Below are positions 33,673-45,150 of a DNA stretch of 64,000 nt, piece after piece. Below the pieces are notes generated by a model that worked only from the letters and a program-made list of their open reading frames with translations, ran no database searches and was not told where the DNA came from. The stretch is taken from NCBI GenBank assembly GCA_017311185.1, contig JAESUZ010003164.1:186001-250000 (forward strand). The letters run 5' to 3'. Position 1 is the stretch's first letter; each line of letters opens with the position of its first letter. Position numbers and translations under genes: made by a program. Source of the stretch: Proteles cristata cristata. Taxonomy: Eukaryota; Chordata; Mammalia; Carnivora; Hyaenidae.

Positions 33673-34134
33673 AGAGGAGTAAAAGAAAGACTTAGGAAAC
33701 AACATTAGAAATAAAGCTTTGAGAGTCTTAATAAATAGATAAAGCAGAGTAATGACCACAGCACAGTAAATATCAGTAACATCAGTACTAATCATAACAT
33801 ACACAACTAAAATTAGTAACATTTGGCCTCGCTTCTCTAGAGAAGTCGCTTCTCTATCTCCCTTCCTCCTTCCCTTCAATACTTGAAAATTTTGAAATCT
33901 TTACTCACTATTTGAATTTTGTTTTACTCGGGTTGTGAATAATACACTGACGTAAGAAGGCATTTCTCTCCTTTTTTCTTTCCTTTTAATTCATGATTCA
34001 GTGCTTTTCCAAATAAATGATTCAAAATAACCTCCATGGCCTCTCAGTTTCATAATCCCACATCCTCTTTGCAGAATTCTGTCACGATCCCAGAGATCCA
34101 AAGAAACTTAAAAAGCTTAACAAGAAAAATAAAT
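33673..34134. other. Unassigned DNA
   Basis: Nothing recognised. Confidence 0.35.
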
Positions 34135-34260
34135 ATTTGTGTTAAGTGCCTATCATTTATATTATACCGTAAATATATTGTAGCAAACCTTAAAGACAGC
34201 ACTGCAAGATTGAACTTATCATGCTCCTTTGGCAGATGAAAAGCTTTGCAGACGGATGAA
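34135..34260 (-). mobile_element. Possible MIR-type fragment, antisense
   Basis: 'gttaagtgcctatcatttatat', 'agacagcactgcaag' and CTTTGGCAGATGAAAAGCTT fit a decayed MIR complement. Weak. Confidence 0.4.
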
Positions 34261-34344
34261 CAACTGTCTGATAGGTGGCAATGTCCTCCTTAAGGGTAAA
34301 GGGTTTAGAGGTGGGGGTTGGGTGGTTCTTGGAGACAAACTACC

Positions 34345-34440
34345 AGTAGTTACCATGACTAGTCTTAGCTGTGTCACTTGACAGTGTACACAAGTTCTTC
34401 ACTCCTGTGTGTCTCTTTCATCTACAAAATTCAAGCAACC
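34345..34440 (+). mobile_element. Possible MIR-type fragment
   Basis: 'cttagctgtgtcacttgac', 'acaagttcttcactcctgtgtgtctctttcatctacaaaat' follows MIR ('tagctgtgtgaccttgggcaagttacttaacctctctgtgcctcagtttcctcatctgtaaaat'). Confidence 0.5.
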
Positions 34441-34672
34441 TTAGCCCCCACTCATGGAATCCAGTGACTTCTAAGAAGGTGCAGTAACTCTCTTCCTCAC
34501 TTTACAGCTAATAAAATTAACATTCTAACCCAAGTTCCAAGAGCACTTCCCTAAGCCTATTGGTAATACCAAGAGTTTTTTATGTGCCACTTGTTTTATC
34601 TTCTAAGGTTATACGACTAAGCAAATATGAATGCAGAATACTCCATTTAATTTGTGCTTGAGATAAACAATG

Positions 34673-34800
34673 CTTTTTTTTTTTAAGATAAGTATGTCCC
34701 AAGTATTGCATGGGACATACTTATCCTGAAAAAAAAGTTTATTTGAAATTCAAATTTAGCTGAACATCCTGTATTTTATTTGACAAACTTCCTCCATCCT
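34673..34800. repeat. Long hairpin within an old interspersed repeat
   Basis: A perfect 15-bp stem, GATAAGTATGTCCCA (34687-34701) with TGGGACATACTTATC (34711-34725), surrounds the 9-base loop AGTATTGCA. The stem is extended imperfectly by a T11 run on the left and an A8 run on the right. The following stretch 'atttgaaattcaaatttagctgaacatcctgtattttattt' resembles a widespread mammalian repeat I have seen but cannot name with certainty. Confidence 0.8.
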
Positions 34801-35940
34801 TTTTCTAAGTACTCCAAAGAAGAATAATTTTAAATTTGTTGCATATTATTTTGTTAAAAATTGGGATTGAAAAAAAGGAAAATCCTATTGCTATCAATTC
34901 AAATATTACACACACAAAAAAATCCAATAAATTAGATAGGAATGACTTTAAATCATGTACCATCAAATGCTATTTATTTACTTATATTTACAAAATACGG
35001 CATTCTCCCTTTCCTTCCCCTAAGAAGAAAGAAATACTTTAAAAAGTTAAAGAATACAAAATTATTTTTTAAAGTGACCTTTCACATAATTGATTGTGGA
35101 AATTGATTTTATTTTTATAGAATACATCACTTGAATGTGTCAAATTGCTTTATTTGATATTTGAGTGGCTTTTTTTTAAATCTAGGAGAATGATACGATT
35201 TGACAGCATAATACCAAAGATTTAGCAACAGGGAGGCAGCCCTGCCAGAAAAGACATTTCTCATAGTCCTTGAGTACTTGAACTGTTCTTATGAACTATT
35301 TCTAAAGAATAGCTCTGTTTTGGAACTCTCTTAAGCAATGATACACAGGAATTATGTCCACAGACTTCTAAGGCACACGGTTAAATTATTCAAAGGATTT
35401 TGTTAGCACTCAATGTTATAAATAGAAAATACATTTATCATGAAATTACCTTGGAAGGAAGAGGTGGGAGTTAATAAGTAGCCTGAAGCCAACAAGCCTG
35501 ACCAAAAGGGCAGAAACGTGTGGCATCTGGCGGTCCTCCTTGGAGAATTCCACAGACCCAGTGAAAGATTGCTCGTCTTGGAGCAAAGCAGAAAATGAGC
35601 CGAATTATTGTCCTTTGAAAGTTAAAGATATATGGAATCTTATGAAATGAGAAGCTTTCTCCTCCAGATTAATCTAGAAAGCAACCTTTACTAATACTTG
35701 GCAGTAGTAGCACTCAGGCAACCACTAATAAGTACAGTAACACGAAGGTGGATAGGATAGACAATTAGTAATTTGCACGAAAGTTAATTGTCTGTCTTCC
35801 TATGCATTCTTAAGCTTCTTTACACAGCTTATACCAGTGAAACAATATACGTTTACCATGGTCATATTTTCTATGTAAGATCCAGTTGCCACAACCTACA
35901 AAATCGGAAGAACCTATCTTACAGGGATTTTAGGAGATTT
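34801..35940. other. Unassigned DNA
   Basis: About 1.1 kb without recognised repeats. The part near 35460-35620 has somewhat higher GC. No coding signal. Confidence 0.35.
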
Positions 35941-35954
35941 AAAGAGGTAATACT

Positions 35955-36147
35955 GCTTTTTTATTTTTATCTTTATTTTTTTAAGAAAGGGTGTGGGGTA
36001 GGGGCAGAGGAAGAGAGACAATCTTAAGCAGGCTCCATCCAGCATAGAGTCCAACATGGGGCTGGCTCTCACAACCATGAGATCATGATCTGAGCTGAAA
36101 TCAAGAGTCAGAAGCTCAACCAGCTGAGCCACTCAGGTGCCCCTCTT
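35955..36147 (-). mobile_element. CAN-SINE, first of a shared-target pair
   Basis: Antisense copy ending GAGCCACTCAGGTGCCCC. The flanking repeats are AAAGAGGTAATA (35941-35952) and AAAGAGGTAGTA (36149-36160). The right-hand repeat is also the left flank of the next SINE. Confidence 0.95.
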
Positions 36148-36165
36148 GAAAGAGGTAGTAATTCA

Positions 36166-36360
36166 GGATGCCTGGGTGGCTCAGTCAGCTAAGTGTCCAA
36201 CTTTCACTCAGGTCATGATCTCGTTGTCTGTGGGTTTTGAGCCTCACATTGGGTTCTGTGCTGGCAGCTCAGAGCCTAGATCCTGGAGCCTGTTTCAGTC
36301 TCCCTCTCTCTCTGCCCCTCCCCGACTTGTGCTCTGTCTATCTCAAAATAAATAAACCAA
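36166..36360 (+). mobile_element. CAN-SINE, second of a shared-target pair
   Basis: The head GGATGCCTGGGTGGCTCAGT is present and the tail runs into a (TA)n tract. A third copy of the target, AAAGAGGTAAT, lies at 36418-36428. This SINE sits head-to-head with the antisense copy to its left. Confidence 0.95.
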
Positions 36361-36367
36361 TATATAT

Positions 36368-36408
<41 letters not shown>
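36361..36408 (+). repeat. (TA)n microsatellite from SINE tail
   Basis: The perfect core is 36372-36407 (18 AT units), continuous with the SINE A/T tail. It probably arose by tail mutation and expansion. Confidence 0.95.
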
Positions 36409-36410
<2 letters not shown>

Positions 36411-36429
36411 ATAAAATAAAGAGGTAATC

Positions 36430-37676
36430 TTTCTAAGGTACTAGCATGGGGCCCAAAACATGGAAGGTACTCCATTTTGCATTCCCTTCCTTTCCCTTCA
36501 ATTTCTATTGCTCATTTGCTCTGTAAATTTGATCAAGTCACTTGGCGTTATAGCTCTTTGCTTTACCACTTTTCATATTGAAATACTTTATTACTAAGAC
36601 AGATAGAATGTTGAGAAGATATATACTCTACTGTGGAATCATAAGTAAAATTCCATTCCATTGCAAAACCTAAGTTTATCACTATGTGAAGTGTAATGAT
36701 TTTCACTGAAAAGAAGATTAAAATAAGACATGAAACATTTGGGCTTAGAAATACAAAGAAAAAGATACATGACAAAGTGGTATTTATTTTGCTCACACAT
36801 TCCTTTAATATAAACGAAAGAAAGTCTTATAATTACCTAATCTTTCCTCTGGTTGAAGACTTACAGGAAGACATTTCAGTAAAAAGAACGGGTAAGGGAG
36901 AAAATTGTTGAATTACTCACATCATAGCTATGAGCCCTATAAACTCTAAGCAGAACTTAGAAAAGCAGGTTTCTTCATTTAATATATGAAAATCAAAATA
37001 ACAACAAAAGCCAAACCAAATACCAATAAAATATATCAAAATCTAACTCAGTAGCATAAAACTAATAATTTGTATGCTCTAACATGTAAAAAAGTTTTAA
37101 ATAATTTCAATATTTCACTGCACATATTTTGTGTAAAAGTGATTAGAAAGAACAAGTGACAAAAATAAATTATCAAGTAATGATTTTGAACGTGTCAAAA
37201 ATGAACTATAATCCCAGCTATAAATTTACAGAATTTTGTAAATGTATAGAAATCTGTAAAGTAGAAACTACTTTACAAAAGTGAAGCTATTCCTTTCATT
37301 TTTATATTTGGTTATTCATCAACATACCTACATATTCTTTCTTGACTAATGTGATTCTACCATTTTAGAGCTTAACAAATTTGCTCTTTAAAGCCCTTTC
37401 AAATGGAAAATCACTATATAATTTCAAAAGCCATGCAATAGTCTCATAAAACTACTATATGCTCCTTTCCATAGAATTTTCAATGTAAGTGTTTTTTTAA
37501 AGTCCATTTCAGAAGTCATTAAAATAAATAAGGCCTGAGTACTTTATTCCTTCTGTAATACTATTAAACTGTACTCAGAACTTTCCAAATGAAACATTGA
37601 GCACTTCATACACTATAACAATTTTAATCACTTAAAATTATAATGGCTACTTGAGAGAAAAATATAATTATTTGTT
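36430..37676. other. Unassigned AT-rich DNA
   Basis: About 1.2 kb, no repeat or gene recognised. Confidence 0.35.
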
Positions 37677-37692
37677 AAGAATAATATTTCTC

Positions 37693-37910
37693 GGGGCATC
37701 TGGGTGGCTCAGTCAGTTAAGTGCTCAACTTTGGCCCAGGTCATGACCTCACGGCTCATGGGTTTGAGCCCCACTTTGGGCTCTGTGCTGACAGCTCAGA
37801 GCCTGGAACCTGCTTCAGATTCTGTGTTTCCCTCTTTCTCTGACCCTCCCCTGTTCATTCTGTCTCTCTCTCTCAGAAATAAATAAAAAACATTAAAAAA
37901 GATTTTTAAA
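37693..37910 (+). mobile_element. CAN-SINE
   Basis: The head GGGGCATCTGGGTGGCTCAG is present. The target duplication is AAGAATAATATTTCTC (37677-37692) and AAGAACAATATTTCTC (37911-37926), 15 of 16. Confidence 0.97.
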
Positions 37911-38130
37911 AAGAACAATATTTCTCCTCAAGCATATATTACTATAAAATTCTAAACTGAGTATCAAACTCTATGTGTTATTGGATTTTTTGGGTTTAGG
38001 TGATAATTCAAGCTAAAGATTTTGATAAACAATAATGCCTTTGAAGGAGGTGTATAGAAATGCTATAGTATTCTATCATACATCTTATAGTACTATTATA
38101 TTCTAATATATGAATGTTCACAAATTTTTT

Positions 38131-38318
38131 ATATTTATTTATTTTGGGGAGAACACAAGAAAGGGAGGGGCAGAGAGAGAAAGACAGAGGATCTGAAGCA
38201 GGCTCTGTGTTGACAGGCTGACAGCAGTGAGCCCAATTGGGACTTGAACTCATGAACCGCAAGATTGTGACCTTAGCCAAAGCGGGACGCTCAACCCACT
38301 AGCCACCCCTAAGCCTCC
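38131..38318 (-). mobile_element. CAN-SINE, diverged
   Basis: Antisense copy with TTTATTTATTTTGGGGAGAA at left and 'ctagccacccctaagcctcc' at right. The target is GTTCACAAATTTTTT at 38116-38130 and the GTTCAAAATTT stretch from 38322. Confidence 0.92.
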
Positions 38319-38329
38319 AAAGTTCAAAA

Positions 38330-38716
38330 TTTATTTTTTCATTCTTACAAAATATTTATGCTCATCAACAAAAGTCAAATGGACTTCCAATCTCTGCATT
38401 TGGCATCTACTTGAGAATAATTGCATTATTTAAAAATAAATATCATGTCATTTCCATCTAAGTATATGATAATATATTTTTATTTACATTCTTAATTTTT
38501 AATGCAACACTTAAATTTAAACTTGAAGGTATTTATTATACTACTTTTAATTGGGTTACCTTAATTATAATTTGTGCCACACATCTATTAAATTCATCTG
38601 GACTATTCTACAGCTTTCCTTTTAAACTTTGTTTATTTGTTTATTTCAGCCATATATATGGATGAAAGCTAAATAAACATGAATGTTTAGAAAGCACATT
38701 ACTGATATTTTCTTTG
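38330..38716. other. Unassigned AT-rich DNA
   Basis: Nothing recognised. Confidence 0.35.
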
Positions 38717-38936
38717 TAAAAAATATTTTTATATTTTGAGAGAGAAAGAGTGGGAGAGCAAAAACAGGGAAGGGACAGAGAGAAAGAGAAAGAGAGAGAG
38801 AGAGAGAGAGAACTCCAACCAGGCTCTGTGATGCCAACCCAGAGCCCAACACGGGACTCAAACTCACAAACCATGAGGTTATGACCTTAGCTGAAATCAA
38901 GTCAGATTCTTAACCTACTGAGCCACCCAGGCACCT
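38717..38936 (-). mobile_element. CAN-SINE
   Basis: Antisense copy with a (GA)n run (about 38780-38811) and GAGCCACCCAGGCACCTTGA at the right. It inserted at the edge of the MIR that follows. Confidence 0.94.
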
Positions 38937-38937
38937 T

Positions 38938-39170
38938 GATCATTGAGCATTTTCTAAGTAGAGTCTCCGTGGGCCAAGTCGTTACTCAAAATGCTTCACA
39001 TATCTGTCTTCACAACACTATAAGCTAAATAGCATTATCCTCATTTTACAGAAAAAGAAACCAGTTCCTAATGAAATGAAGTAATTTTTCAAGTGTCCTT
39101 ACATGGTCAAAGTAGAGTCAGACTAAAAACCAAGCTCATCCAACTCTAAATACTCTAGCACATTCCTCTG
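38938..39170 (-). mobile_element. MIR SINE, antisense
   Basis: It shows 'tcattgagcattttctaag', CAAAATGCTTCACATATCTG, CTCATTTTACAGAAAAAGAA and 'agtagagtcagac', the MIR complement from end to start. Confidence 0.8.
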
Positions 39171-39207
39171 TACTCAGCAGCATCCCTGAACTCTGTCTTC
39201 CTGAACT

Positions 39208-39282
39208 AAAGACAAGAAAAGAAAAGAAAGGAAAGGAAAAGAAAAGAAAGGAGAAGAAAAGTAAGGAAAAAGGAAAGAAAAA
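39208..39282 (+). repeat. (AAAAG/GGAAA)n purine tract
   Basis: About 75 bp of nearly pure A/G. The antisense F/S-rich frames 39136-39405 and 39174-39437 are its translation. Confidence 0.95.
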
Positions 39283-40035
39283 ATCATCTTTACTAATAAA
39301 AATGCTAATCTGAGGGAAACATTCACAGTTATTTCCATATGTAAAAAGTAAAAATCTAGATGTATGACACATATATTTATTTGAAAGACACAAATGCTTT
39401 TGCATTTAAAACCAAGTAAATCTCTAAGACATAACAAAACTACACTTTATAGTATTTATTAAAAACCCTCATTCAAAAGTTAAAACAAATGCAAATGGAT
39501 GAAATTTGAGTGGATATATTCTATTACTTATTTTGCTTGTTCCATACTGATGACTGTTTTTAAAATTATTTTTAGCAACTTAGAAGTCTTTTTGAAAAAC
39601 TCATGCCTGTGATTTGAAATCCTGAAACTATGAAACTGTTCAAATTGGTTTATGCTGTCTTACCTATATTGAATTTTTACAGTAGTGAAATTGTGTAGAA
39701 TACTTAATTTCACCATGTTTATGAATCTTTCAAAGACTGAAACCAATCATGTTTTTAGAAATTACTTCATCTTAAAACTTTTGCCATTCAAACTTTGATT
39801 ACTGATACTTTTCCAAAGTAATTCTTAGAAATTTATATCTATAATTAACTCTCCTACTGTAGAATGCATATGCTTCCTTACTTAAAGGAAATATGCAAAA
39901 TCACTGAAATGCTTGTTTATTGATTTACTTACTAATGATTTTGACAATGATGAGTTAGCTTATAATAAATACTTCCACCACAGCTTCATAAACTCATATA
40001 TAATGATAAAATGCATATATATTTTTATGAAATTA
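39283..40035. other. Unassigned AT-rich DNA
   Basis: Nothing recognised. Confidence 0.35.
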
Positions 40036-40039
40036 ATAA

Positions 40040-41660
40040 TAAATATGTATAAGGGTCCTAGAGAATTGCTGAGGCAACCAGAACTTAAGAGGTCAAGAGA
40101 CTTGAGAAATACAGTGATGTAGTCAACATCAGATTTGCCTACATCTGCAATCTGTTTCTTCCCTCAGGGCCTTGGTGATTTTTTCCCAGGAGAAAGGTGG
40201 AGAAATCATCCAAGGGCAAGCCCAAGAAACCAGAAGAATTTCAAGTAATAGCAAAGGTCTAGAAAGACATTAGCATTTGGAACTGACAAAGCGGTCAGGA
40301 AATTGATGTGCCTACATTGTATGGAGAAAAATGGGTGTGACACTTGGAAGTTCATCCTGTTGAGACATTTGCCAAATTGTTAAGTTTCACGAAGCAAGGA
40401 GGTAAGAAGCTAAGCCAAGGGCCATTGAAAATCTAGTAAATTTTTGGTACCAAGAAGTCAAAATTGGACCTCAGATTTGACTAAGAAAGAGGAGTTTTAA
40501 AAAAACACTCTGAAAGCTCAGCTGAAACTCCTGAAAATCTAAATATTTAGAGCAGGATTGAAACAGAAATAGAATGTGCTTTACCAAAACTGCAAGACTT
40601 GACTGAGCTAAATCCCTAATTAGATTAAGGAGACTTGCACTCATTCAGGCTGCCTGTCAGATCTTAGGATCAACCTTCTGTGGAAGAAGATGACACTATG
40701 AAGAGACCTTATCCTTTTTTATACACAATATATTGCCTTGTATTAAAATTATTGGGCAAAATCAGAATAGAAACATGATCTAAAATATCACAGTCAATAA
40801 AAATGCAAAACCAGTTATTGGAATAATAAAAATTGATTTTGCTTGATGATTCTGAAAGTAATAAGGACAATAACCATGAAAATAATATAGACAACAATAT
40901 TTAGAAAAATAACAGATACAGTATTTTTGCAATAAATATTTTGCCATAAAGGATGGATAATTTTGCCCAAAATTTGGGATCAATAAGAAAAGATTCAAAT
41001 ACACATTTTAGAACTAAGAATGGAATATCTAATATTAAAACGCAATGAGGAGTGCCTGGGTGGCTCAGTCAGTTAAGCGGCTGACTCTTGGTTTAGGCTC
41101 AGGTCAAGATCTCATGGTTCATGAGTTCAAGCCCCACATGGAGTTCTGCTCTTACAGTGTGGAGACAGCTTGGGATCCTGTCTCTCTCTGTCTCTCTCTC
41201 TCTCTTTCTCTGCACCTCTCCCAGATCACTCTTTCTTTCTCTCAAAACCAAATAAATAAACTTAAAAAAAATAAAATAAACTCAGTGGGAAGTTTTAATA
41301 AAAAGATGATCTAGCATGATATAGGAATTTTAAACTAAAAAATGTTTCAATATAAAATATTCAAACAGAAGCACATGGAGAAAAATATGTTGGGAATAAA
41401 CGTAAGAGAGTAGATCATAAAATATATAATGAAAATTTCCAACATACTTATAATAGAAGTAAAAGAACTAGACTGGACAGGGAATGTTGTGTAAGGAATA
41501 TTCAAATAAATAATCGTTCATAGTTTCCAAAATTCCAGATGCCAGAAATTCAGGGAAACTAAAGCCAGAAAAAGAAATAAAAAAGGTGAGGTGAGTAAGG
41601 TAATGGAGAAAATAAATAGAAAATAGAGGTCATAAAGAAAAAAATGCACATTCTCTTCAA
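40040..41660 (+). mobile_element. Old L1M/HAL1-type LINE, 5' region and ORF1 remnant
   Basis: The plus strand follows an ancient L1M 5' UTR/ORF1 order: 'ccctaattagattaaggagacttgcactcattcaggctg', AGGACAATAACCATGAAAAT, 'agatacagtatttttgcaataaatattttgcc', then after the SINE 'tattcaaacagaagcacatggagaaaa' and 'aattccagatgccagaaa'. It is full of stops. A CAN-SINE (41050-41277) sits inside it. Confidence 0.65.
41050..41277 (+). mobile_element. CAN-SINE inside old LINE
   Basis: The head AGTGCCTGGGTGGCTCAGTC is present. The flanks AAACGCAATGAGGA and AAACTCAGTGGGAA form a diverged target duplication (10 of 14). LINE sequence continues across the insertion. Confidence 0.95.
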
Positions 41661-41729
41661 AGAACAACAATAAGAGGTGATTAATTAACATAAATGCTGG
41701 ATACTATTGACAAAGGTGAATCTTTAATC

Positions 41730-41915
41730 TACAGGCTAGCCAGAGTTTAAATCCCACACTGAAACTATCACTGTAATTTAGAGCAGATTAATTTTTCTTT
41801 CTGAATATGTTTCTTAATTTCACTAGATCCCAATTATTGTGAGAACGACATATCAAGGTTATTGCACAACTTACCGAAATGTCTGACATACCAAAGACAT
41901 TTAAGAAATGCCAAT
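41730..41915 (+). mobile_element. Possible MIR-type fragment
   Basis: 'gagtttaaatcccacactgaaactatcactgtaattt' and 'tatgtttcttaatttcac' resemble a decayed MIR sense strand. Weak. Confidence 0.35.
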
Positions 41916-41942
41916 ATCCTCTCTTCTATGGGAAGCAAGCAA

Positions 41943-42130
41943 GAAAAAAAGAAGAAAGAGAGAGAGAGGGAAGGAGGGATGGAGGGAGAGAGAAAGAGAG
42001 ACAGAGAGAGAGAGAGGAAAGAAGGAAGGAAGGAAGGAAGGAAGGAAGGAAGGAAGGAAGGAAGGAAGGAAGGGAGGAAGGGAGGAAGGGAGAAAGGAAG
42101 GGAGAAAGGAAGGAACAGGAAGAAAGAAAA
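41943..42130 (+). repeat. Long purine tract with (AAGG)n core
   Basis: About 188 bp almost entirely A/G. A perfect AAGG run of 13 units spans 42022-42073, flanked by (GA)n and GGGA/GAAA variants. Three overlapping frames (Lys/Glu/Arg/Gly-rich) are repeat translations. Confidence 0.97.
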
Positions 42131-43310
42131 TAAGTCTAAAAATTTACTGTGGCCCCTGAGTGCATGGCCTTGGCCTCTGCTTTTGAGACCTTAAACTAGG
42201 AAGAATGGCAATAGAACTAACTACCTTACAGAGCTCCTGGCACTCAAAATACACAAAAATGTGTGTTTCCTCTTTTTCTCTCTTTACCTCCTTCCTCAGC
42301 CTTACACATCATCTTAAGTTCCACTTAAATTGTTTTTAAAAGAAACCCCACAACAAAGCCAGGGGTATAATTCTAAACTGAAAATCCACCTTACTAAACT
42401 CTAATAGCTACTGGTTCATTCCAGAGAGTCTCATTATTTTTAATTTCTGAAATATCAATAATACTACTTCTCATGGAAACTAAAAATAACTGGTACTATT
42501 TTTAAAATGGAGGGAGTTCTAAATTGATATGAATTAATTATTTTGTCTAAATTATAAATGAAAAAAACGATAAATGGATTTAACAGGCACTCTAGGTACA
42601 ATTACATAAATTCCAAAGGTACACTCAGTGCTTTTAATGGGAAGGAAAGATTTTAGCCAAGTTATTCTTTAAGCATAATGGACAGTTTAACGCTTCACTA
42701 CTTTTCCAGCTGTTAACTACATGTTATTTTAGACGGAGTGTTTCCTTTATCTAAAACACTTAGTCCAAACCACTCAAGTACACACTGCCGCTTAAGAGAG
42801 ACTGATGGGCTTTGAGTGACCTGTTTTTTAAAGAACCTTAACTCAATCCACCATCCAAAAAAGGAAAAATTTTGCGTAGTTATACATAAATAGCCTAGTT
42901 TAGATTTTTTTTCTTAAAATGCTAAGCATAAAATGAATAGGCAAAAAGTAAGAAGGGCATTGTTTTAAAGAAACATGACAGCTAGATTATAACATATATC
43001 TCAGGAATTCAGTAATTTTATGACAAGAAAAAAATTGATCTATTGTTTTCAACAATGGGCTCTGAAAATCACCTTCAAAGGCATGTGTTAGACAAATGAT
43101 TACATATGTGTTATTCATAGAAAAAGGTATATGTATGTTATGTATGTAGATATGTGTGTAGATACAAAAACAAAATCCAAAAAAAAAAAAATCCAAATCT
43201 GAGAGAAGGTAGCACATGTGCTCTTGTTGAACTGTCTCAACACGTTCCTGTGCTAGTCTGGGTCTTACCACACTTGGGTTCATGACTTCTTTTCAAAGCA
43301 AGAGGGAGAA
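42131..43310. other. Unassigned DNA
   Basis: A short MIR-like piece may lie near 42185-42250. An A13 run lies near 43178. Nothing else recognised. Confidence 0.35.
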
Positions 43311-43802
43311 AGAAGCAAATATCAGACTTGTAAGATTATTGGCCAAAAGTGTAGAGAATAAGCTGAAAAGTGAGGGAAATTGATGTAAGGTAACCAGTTA
43401 TGAAAATATTATTGTAATAGTCCTGGAAACATATGCAATTGGTTTGGACTGAGTATGGTATGAGTGAGGATAGAGACAACTGGATTCATTGTATATGGAA
43501 CATAATATGAATACAGAAATAAACAATGAGTCCCCGGATTTCTGGCCTGAACAACTGGTACTTGCTGGTCACATAATGAGAAATAAAACATTAACTACTA
43601 ACAATTATGAAGCAGGGAGATTATGAGTCTACTGTGTACCTATTAAGTTTCAAGTGTCAGTGAGATGTTTGTGGAGGGATTGACATGTGGGCATCTAGAC
43701 ATGTAGACCCAGAGCTAAAGAAAGAAGTCAAGTGATGATGTACATTTGGAACTTGTCAGCATATACATGATTGTCATATTTACGTAAGAAGATGAAACCA
43801 CA

Positions 43803-44027
43803 GGGGTGCCTGTATGGCCCAGTCGGTTAAATGTCCGACTTCAGCTCAGGTTATGATCTCACGGTTTGTGGGTTCAAGCCCCATGTTGAGCTCTGTGCTG
43901 AACGCTTGCTCAGAGCCTGGAGCCTGCTTCAGATTCTGTGTCTCCCTCTCTCTCTGCCCCTCCTCCACTTGCACTCTGTCTCACTCTGTCTCTCAAAAAT
44001 AAATAAATGAATAAAAAGTAAAGAAAA
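43803..44027 (+). mobile_element. CAN-SINE
   Basis: The target duplication is AAGAAGATGAAACCACA (43786-43802) and AAGAAGATGAAACAACA (44028-44044), 16 of 17. The head GGGGTGCCTGTATGGCCCAG carries a mutated A box. Confidence 0.97.
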
Positions 44028-44485
44028 AAGAAGATGAAACAACATAGAAATAGGGCTTATGATAATAGAAAAGCTTCAGAGAATATAACACATTAAATAA
44101 TTGTGTGACAGAAAGGCAAGCTGGCATTAGAGACTCAGAAAGAATGAAAGACTCTTTCCCAGAAAAAGAAGCAAAAATATTTTTTTTGTTGTTTGTTCGT
44201 TTTAATGCAAAAAAGCCAAGGGTAGATATTGTTTGAAGAAAAAGGGACAGATAAATAAAGATCTAAAAAGCTGAATCTAAAAAGTTTCCAATGGAGTGTT
44301 GACATGGAATTAACATATCCTATAAGTAAGATGAATTTCAGACGAGATATATAGGTATAAGCCAGGTAGAGGAGAAGGAGTGGTTGACGCAAAGAAGTAG
44401 ATGCAATAAACATAGAAAAATATTCTAAAAGGGGACAAATGAAAAGAAAGGTGAGGATGAGGAGGAGTTAAAAAATGGAAGGAGA

Positions 44486-44710
44486 GGGGCACCTGGGTGG
44501 CTCAGTCGGTTAAGCTTCCGACTTCCGCTCAGGTCATGATCCCGCGGTTCGTGGGATTGAGCCCCGCGTCGGGCTCTGTGCTGACAGCTCAGAGCCTGAA
44601 GACTGCTTCAGATTCTGTGTCCTCTCTCCTGACCCTCCCCCACTCACGCTGTCTGTCTCTGTCTTTGTCTCTGTCTCTCTCTCACTCAGAAATAAATAAA
44701 ATATTAAAAC
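44486..44710 (+). mobile_element. CAN-SINE, first of a same-orientation shared-target pair
   Basis: Near consensus. The left target copy is AAATGGAAGGAGA (44473-44485) and the right is AAATGGAAGGTGG (44711-44723), where the next SINE begins. Confidence 0.97.
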
Positions 44711-44723
44711 AAATGGAAGGTGG

Positions 44724-44943
44724 ACACTTGGGTGGCTCAGTCGGTTAAGCGTCCGACTTCAGCTCAGGTTATGATCTCATGGTTCGTGGGTTCGAGCCCC
44801 GTGTCGGGCTCTGTGCTGACAGCCAGCTCAGAGCCAGGAGCCTGTTTCAGATTCTGTATCTCCCTCTCTTTCTGACCCTCCCCTGCTCAGGCTCTCTCTC
44901 TCTCTCTCAGAAATAAATAAAACATTAAAAAAATTTTTTAAAC
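44724..44943 (+). mobile_element. CAN-SINE, second of a same-orientation shared-target pair
   Basis: The head is shortened (ACACTTGGGTGGCTCAGTCG). It carries GACAGCCAGCTCAGAG, intermediate between the common and the young subfamily. A third target copy AAATGGAAGGAGA lies at 44944-44956. Confidence 0.97.
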
Positions 44944-45150
44944 AAATGGAAGGAGAATCAAAGGATGAAATGTTAAGGTGGAAGATGATGGATGTTAAAG
45001 ACTTATGGAAAGCCAGTAGATGCTAGAGAGAAATGGAACACACAAACAGACATGTCATAATGACCCCATGAATATTAGAAGGGATAGGAGCAAGGTGAGG
45101 AGAATAGCCTTGGATAAGACCAAGGGTTCAACAGTCCCCTAAGACAAAAA

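Noticed and set aside
41862..42194. Three overlapping highly charged frames (Lys/Glu/Arg/Gly-rich)
   Set aside because: They translate the purine tract in three frames.
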